A stretch of 64,000 bases of DNA, taken from positions 434,001 through 498,000 of the forward strand of contig NZ_JAHMHW010000002.1 in NCBI RefSeq assembly GCF_020169515.1. Reading direction: 5' to 3'. The stretch comes from Paenibacillus vietnamensis. GTDB taxonomy: Bacteria > Bacillota > Bacilli > Paenibacillales > Paenibacillaceae. Position 1 is the stretch's first letter. Each line of letters opens with the position of its first letter. The position numbers and the translations under genes were made by a program. Under the pieces are notes generated by a model. That model did not search any database and was not told the origin of the DNA. It worked only from the letters and a program-made list of their open reading frames with translations. Positions 60,888 through 64,000 of the stretch are shown piece by piece.

Positions 60888-62855
60888 TCATATCGATAAT
60901 TGCAGCTGCCCTTCTGCCTCAGAGTACCGTTCAAACTTCAATGCATTCCCGGATCCGGCGCAGTGCTCCGGTAGGTTGGCCCGCACCAGCGCCGTCGAAA
61001 GTGGTGGTGAAACCGAGTTACCGCAGCGTGCAACCTGGTCGGACTTTGTAACGGGGCGACCGTTAACGTTGTATCCGCTGATTATATAATTCCGCGGGAA
61101 GCCTTGGGCGGCATATAGCTCGTGCGGCTCCAGCATCCTCATTCCGATGTCAACGATTTGGTAATCAATGCCTTCGATGGTGACCAGGCCGAACCTGTCT
61201 TTGGTAACGACCGTCTGCAGCGGCTCCGTTACCTCCTGCCCGACAGAGCTGCCGTAGTAGGCAATTAGGAAGGCGCGAACCTCGCCGATGTGCATACCGC
61301 CGGCCGTGATCGTCGGTACTGGCTCCGTTACTTCTTGGCCGTCTTTGCAGGTCCCGCGCAGCTTAACGAGATGGCTGGTGACAAGACTACTCTTCCCGCC
61401 GCCTCCGGCCGTCACCGTTCCGAGCGGATCATCGGCGGAACTGCCTACCGACTGTCCGAAATGCCTTGCAACGAAGGCCGTCACCATCCCCATTGCATGT
61501 GCTGCACCAGCTGGCCGGACCGATCCGGCGCCGGAAGTAACCGTATGGAGTGGCTCCTCGATGTCATGCCCCGTAGCGCCCCCGCGGAATTTCGTAATAT
61601 GCGGCACCGCAACCAACTCGGCTGTTGCCAATCCGAATTTATTTCCTCCGGCCGTTACCGTCCCGACCGGCTTATCAAGGTCGAGAACCCTGCGCCCTTC
61701 GGGATCGCCATATCCCATTTGGATAAGCGTCGGGCTGACAAGCAGATGCTCGGCCTTTGTTGTAATGGTCGTCAGCGGCTGGTCCGCTTCGTACTGCAAC
61801 CGATCGCCGCCGAATCTGGTCTGACCGATGCGAGCAACGAACGGTGTAACGACGCCCCAGCCGTTCTTAGCTGTCACCGTCTGCAATGGCTCGTCTACCG
61901 ACTGTCCTCGAAACTGCTCGCCCTGATGATTCACCTTAATGATGAAGGGATTCGGATTATTGATGACAAACCGTTCAATTCCCCGGGCGATCCGGCGCAA
62001 GGTGTTCTCAGCGAGCGGCTTCTTCCGGTCGAAGATGCTCGGGCACGGAATAGTCCAGTCGATGACGTCGCTTGCCGCTGTTTTCCACGGCTGCCGCTCC
62101 CCCGCCAACACTTCCGGACTGTCCGGCGCGCCATGTGTCGGCTCCGGCCAAACGATAGCTTTGCCGTCACACCTTGCGATCAAGAACAGCCGTTTGCGGA
62201 TCGTCGGAGCTCCATAGTCGCATGCCCGCAGCTCCCGCCATTCGACCAAGTAACCAAGGCGGCGAAGCGCATTGACGAAAGAGCTGAACGTCCGGCCTTT
62301 CCGTTTCGGATCCGGGTACATGATTTGTAGATCGATCGGCACCACCTCACTTTCTTCAGAAAGAACAGCATCCCATGACTCACCATCCACTTGGAATACT
62401 TTCTTGAATAGCCGCCCTGTCTCAGGATCACGTTTCGGTATGATTGGTCCCCAGGTTTTGAATTCCTCGACATTCTCCAGCATGATGACTCGAGGCCGGA
62501 CCGTATCCGCCCAGCGGATCGCTACCCATGCAAGTCCGCGGATGCTCTTTTCGACTGGCTTGCTGCCCTTAGCTTTGCTGAAATGTTTGCAGTCCGGGCT
62601 GAACCAAGCGAGGGCAACCGGGCGGCCGGCGGCGACCACGCGCGGGTCTACATCCCAAACCGACTCGCACCAGTACCGTGTATCCGGGTGGTTCGCAGCA
62701 TGCATGGCAATCGCTGCCGGATCGTGATTGATTGCCTCGTCAACACTGCGTCCAATCGCGACCTCAATGCCAGTGCTCGCGCCCCCGCCGCCTGCGAAGT
62801 TGTCTACAAAAATTTCATCTGCGCTATATTTTCGAAGATGATACGCTCGTTTCAA
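60888..62855 (-). CDS. DNA cytosine-5 methyltransferase with seven internal repeats
   Basis: A TTG at 62855 with GAGGTGGGGGA upstream gives 655 residues; an ATG at 62888 is in the upstream gene. Motif I DNFAGGGGAS (19-27), catalytic Cys89 in WFSPDCKHFS, ENV at 127-129, RKRLFLIA (220-227) and GNSVSPPL (612-619) show a C5 methyltransferase. Between the last two motifs, in the target-recognition region, the unit EPLxTVTxGG/AK recurs at 322, 359, 395, 434, 476, 511 and 544. No restriction endonuclease adjoins it, so it is a phage orphan enzyme. Target sequence unknown. Confidence 0.9.
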   Translation of the reverse strand: MKRAYHLRKYSADEIFVDNFAGGGGASTGIEVAIGRSVDEAINHDPAAIAMHAANHPDTRYWCESVWDVDPRVVAAGRPVALAWFSPDCKHFSKAKGSKPVEKSIRGLAWVAIRWADTVRPRVIMLENVEEFKTWGPIIPKRDPETGRLFKKVFQVDGESWDAVLSEESEVVPIDLQIMYPDPKRKGRTFSSFVNALRRLGYLVEWRELRACDYGAPTIRKRLFLIARCDGKAIVWPEPTHGAPDSPEVLAGERQPWKTAASDVIDWTIPCPSIFDRKKPLAENTLRRIARGIERFVINNPNPFIIKVNHQGEQFRGQSVDEPLQTVTAKNGWGVVTPFVARIGQTRFGGDRLQYEADQPLTTITTKAEHLLVSPTLIQMGYGDPEGRRVLDLDKPVGTVTAGGNKFGLATAELVAVPHITKFRGGATGHDIEEPLHTVTSGAGSVRPAGAAHAMGMVTAFVARHFGQSVGSSADDPLGTVTAGGGGKSSLVTSHLVKLRGTCKDGQEVTEPVPTITAGGMHIGEVRAFLIAYYGSSVGQEVTEPLQTVVTKDRFGLVTIEGIDYQIVDIGMRMLEPHELYAAQGFPRNYIISGYNVNGRPVTKSDQVARCGNSVSPPLSTALVRANLPEHCAGSGNALKFERYSEAEGQLQLSI

Positions 62856-63031
62856 TCCCCCACCTCTTTCCGCGGCCGTGCCGCCCATGTCATAAACTCA
62901 CGTTCCCGCGGTTTATTTTCCGCCTGGCGCTTTCGCTCTTCGTCGGACATTTGCCGAACCTTGACTTCCGTATTGGCCGCCCGATCAATGTCCAGCTTTC
63001 GGCGCGGTACCGGTCGTAAGCGGCGGCTCAT
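62852..63031 (-). CDS. 59-residue basic phage protein
   Basis: ATG 63031 overlaps the previous stop (ATGA); the TGA overlaps the methyltransferase TTG. The product is strongly charged (SRRLRPVPRRKLDIDRAANT, QMSDEERKRQAENKP). Function unknown; it may couple translation of the methyltransferase. Confidence 0.6.
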   Translation of the reverse strand: MSRRLRPVPRRKLDIDRAANTEVKVRQMSDEERKRQAENKPREREFMTWAARPRKEVGD

Positions 63032-63189
63032 CGTTTCGACCCCGGATGCTTGTCTATCTTGCCGCTTCGTTCCTTGCGCTGCCGGCGGATAATCTCGGCT
63101 TCGGCTCCGATCTTATCATCGAGTCTGGCCGCATCGTCGTGGTAGCGGATAACAACCAGCTCGGCCAGTGATGCCTTTCTCATATCCAT
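63028..63189 (-). CDS. 53-residue phage protein
   Basis: GGAGGGG 4-5 nt before ATG 63189. The sequence (MDMRKASLAELVVIRYHDDA) suggests a helical hairpin with a basic tail. It lies just after an SOS-box-like site. Unknown function. Confidence 0.6.
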   Translation of the reverse strand: MDMRKASLAELVVIRYHDDAARLDDKIGAEAEIIRRQRKERSGKIDKHPGSKR

Positions 63190-63205
63190 GTAACCCCTCC
63201 AAATT

Positions 63206-63219
63206 CAAACATATGTTCG
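63206..63219. promoter_or_regulatory. SOS-box-like site
   Basis: CGAACATATGTTTG on the minus strand fits CGAACRNRYGTTY with only the outer base uncertain. It lies 17 bp before the 53-residue gene, which heads the methyltransferase group. Confidence 0.65.
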
Positions 63220-63261
63220 GTTTTTAGGCAGCAAGATCCCCTTAACCGAGCGATTGCACGG

Positions 63262-63831
63262 TTATTCCGTTTTTGCGAGTATGGCCTGCAGTACCTCTTG
63301 CTGTTGCGGCAAATGATCGAGTAGCGGCTTATATTCGCGGAGCAGGTACAGATTTAATGCAGCCCGGGCGATAATGTATGCGTCGATCACGTTGTCACTC
63401 TTATGCGTGTAATCGAAAAGTTCCAGCGCCGCCGCCTTAACAGCAGCTTTCTTTTCTTTGTCCTTCTGCCGGACCTTACTTCCAACCTCACCTTTCCAGC
63501 CGGTGACGCCGACGTACTTCTTCGTGTGCAACGGATTGATTTCGTTGTAGTTGAGGCCCCTGCGGCAGATCATGCTGCGCAGGCCACCGTGGATCATCCC
63601 GGTCGTGATTCCCTTCTGGGTACCGGCTGCCGCCTGCTCAATCATAATCTCATCAAATGGTTGCAGTAGTTTGTAAAGTTGATTTTCCAAATCAACCAGC
63701 GTCGGAATGCTTATGCCGCCCTTCTCAGACTTGCCAGCTCCTTTCAGCTCGGCTGCTACAAGCACCTCTCCATTCACATCTAAAGCAACAAATCCCGTTT
63801 TAGTGGCTGGATCAATTCCGATGAACCGCAT
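63262..63831 (-). CDS. RuvC-like / RNase H-fold phage endonuclease
   Basis: From ATG 63831 (GAGGG 8 nt upstream) it has 189 residues. The motif [16 protein letters not shown] supplies the first catalytic Asp, [10 protein letters not shown] the Glu, and [11 protein letters not shown] the last acidic pair. It resembles phage Holliday-junction resolvases that process recombination and packaging intermediates. Confidence 0.85.
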   Translation of the reverse strand: MRFIGIDPATKTGFVALDVNGEVLVAAELKGAGKSEKGGISIPTLVDLENQLYKLLQPFDEIMIEQAAAGTQKGITTGMIHGGLRSMICRRGLNYNEINPLHTKKYVGVTGWKGEVGSKVRQKDKEKKAAVKAAALELFDYTHKSDNVIDAYIIARAALNLYLLREYKPLLDHLPQQQEVLQAILAKTE

Positions 63832-64000
63832 CGGTTCCGCCCTCCCTCTTGCCGATAACTTGGATCGCTCGAGGTGATCCTGGACCACCGCCATTGCGCT
63901 TAATGTATCCGTATTTCTCCAACCGTGCGAGGTGACCGTGTACGCTTGAAGAAGAAGTCAAACCTACAGCTTCGCCAATCTCACGCACGGTTGGCGGAAA
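63812..64000 (-). CDS. LexA-type HTH phage regulator, C-terminal end only
   Basis: The frame enters at the window edge and ends at TGA 63812, overlapping the RuvC-like gene by 20 bp. [20 protein letters not shown], then [15 protein letters not shown], is the LexA winged-HTH pattern. The LexA protease domain is absent after it, so the protein is a short HTH factor. The N-terminus lies outside the window. Confidence 0.8.
   Translation of the reverse strand, partial: FPPTVREIGEAVGLTSSSSVHGHLARLEKYGYIKRNGGGPGSPRAIQVIGKREGGTDAVHRN

Larger units (their letters stand above)
56562..64000. mobile_element. Prophage-derived region, left end near gerE, right end outside window
   Basis: About sixteen densely packed minus-strand genes of phage type: Xis-like HTH, ArpU, DUF3310, MazG-like, C5 methyltransferase, RuvC-like and LexA-like proteins, with start-stop overlaps. 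These are early/middle functions. No integrase, terminase, capsid or lysis gene is seen before host gerE, so the late module seems deleted at this end. The exact left border and attachment site are not resolved. Confidence 0.8.

Noticed and set aside
61188-61916. CRISPR or diversity-generating repeat array
   Set aside because: The repeat is at protein level with variable unit length inside a gene; no spacer pattern or reverse transcriptase nearby.
61290-62330. 346-codon plus-strand frame opposite the methyltransferase
   Set aside because: Mirror of the repeated methyltransferase frame; no start signal or family.

Overview
The window looks like a chromosome segment of a spore-forming Bacillota bacterium, most likely Paenibacillus or a close relative. 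Evidence: an alpha/beta-type small acid-soluble spore protein (SASP) gene, a 74-residue GerE, a YtaF-type protein, Gram-positive PhoP/PhoR and pst genes, strong AGGAGG-like ribosome sites, frequent TTG/GTG starts and several glycoside hydrolase/AraC pairs. This is a family-level inference; no database was consulted. Many coding starts were set from ribosome-site spacing.

Layout. 1-10720: a MarR-controlled MFS exporter (cut by the window edge), a UPF0173 metallohydrolase, glgC, an alkylation-repair operon (adaA, ogt, radical SAM photolyase-like), two sugar-type oxidoreductases, two related small membrane proteins and a hypothetical. 10721-12677: poorly coding, with short repeats, a frameshifted IS1595/ISXO2-like transposase and an SOS-box-like palindrome. 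12678-20654: GMC oxidoreductase with LysM, an Rrf2 regulator with its NmrA-type reductase, a medium-chain dehydrogenase, a MerR regulator with a membrane protein, and an ArsR-like regulator divergent from a GH43 enzyme. 20615-20954: two gene tails left by deletion. 21046-29145: tRNA-Ala, nrdR, SASP, lytic transglycosylase, coaE, ytaF, mutM, polA and an EAL protein. 29324-35071: pstS-pstC-pstA-pstB-phoU and a CBS/chemoreceptor-like protein. 35266-43731: GH42 with AraC, M20 amidohydrolase, a two-part ThrE-type exporter, an APH-like kinase, LipL and a second AraC. 43777-56561: phoR-phoP, BASS transporter, a duplicated HD protein, SWIM-SNF2 operon, a Spo0B-fold sensor kinase, a TPR protein and gerE.

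56562-64000: a prophage-derived block, all on the minus strand. It holds a LexA-like HTH, RuvC-like nuclease, overlapping tiny genes, a cytosine methyltransferase with seven internal repeats, a DUF3310 protein, a split MazG-like gene, winged-helix and zinc-ribbon proteins, ArpU and an Xis-like HTH. After ArpU comes host gerE with no terminase, capsid or lysis genes, so the late module appears missing at this end.

Genes that work together: PhoP/PhoR probably drives the pst operon through a four-repeat PhoP box with 11-bp period (33827-33865). Several regulators sit beside operators visible in the sequence (MarR, Rrf2, MerR). SOS-box-like sites precede two prophage gene groups and the transposase remnant. 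The most unusual features are the repeat-bearing methyltransferase, the +1-shifted MazG gene and the truncated prophage abutting the sporulation gene gerE.
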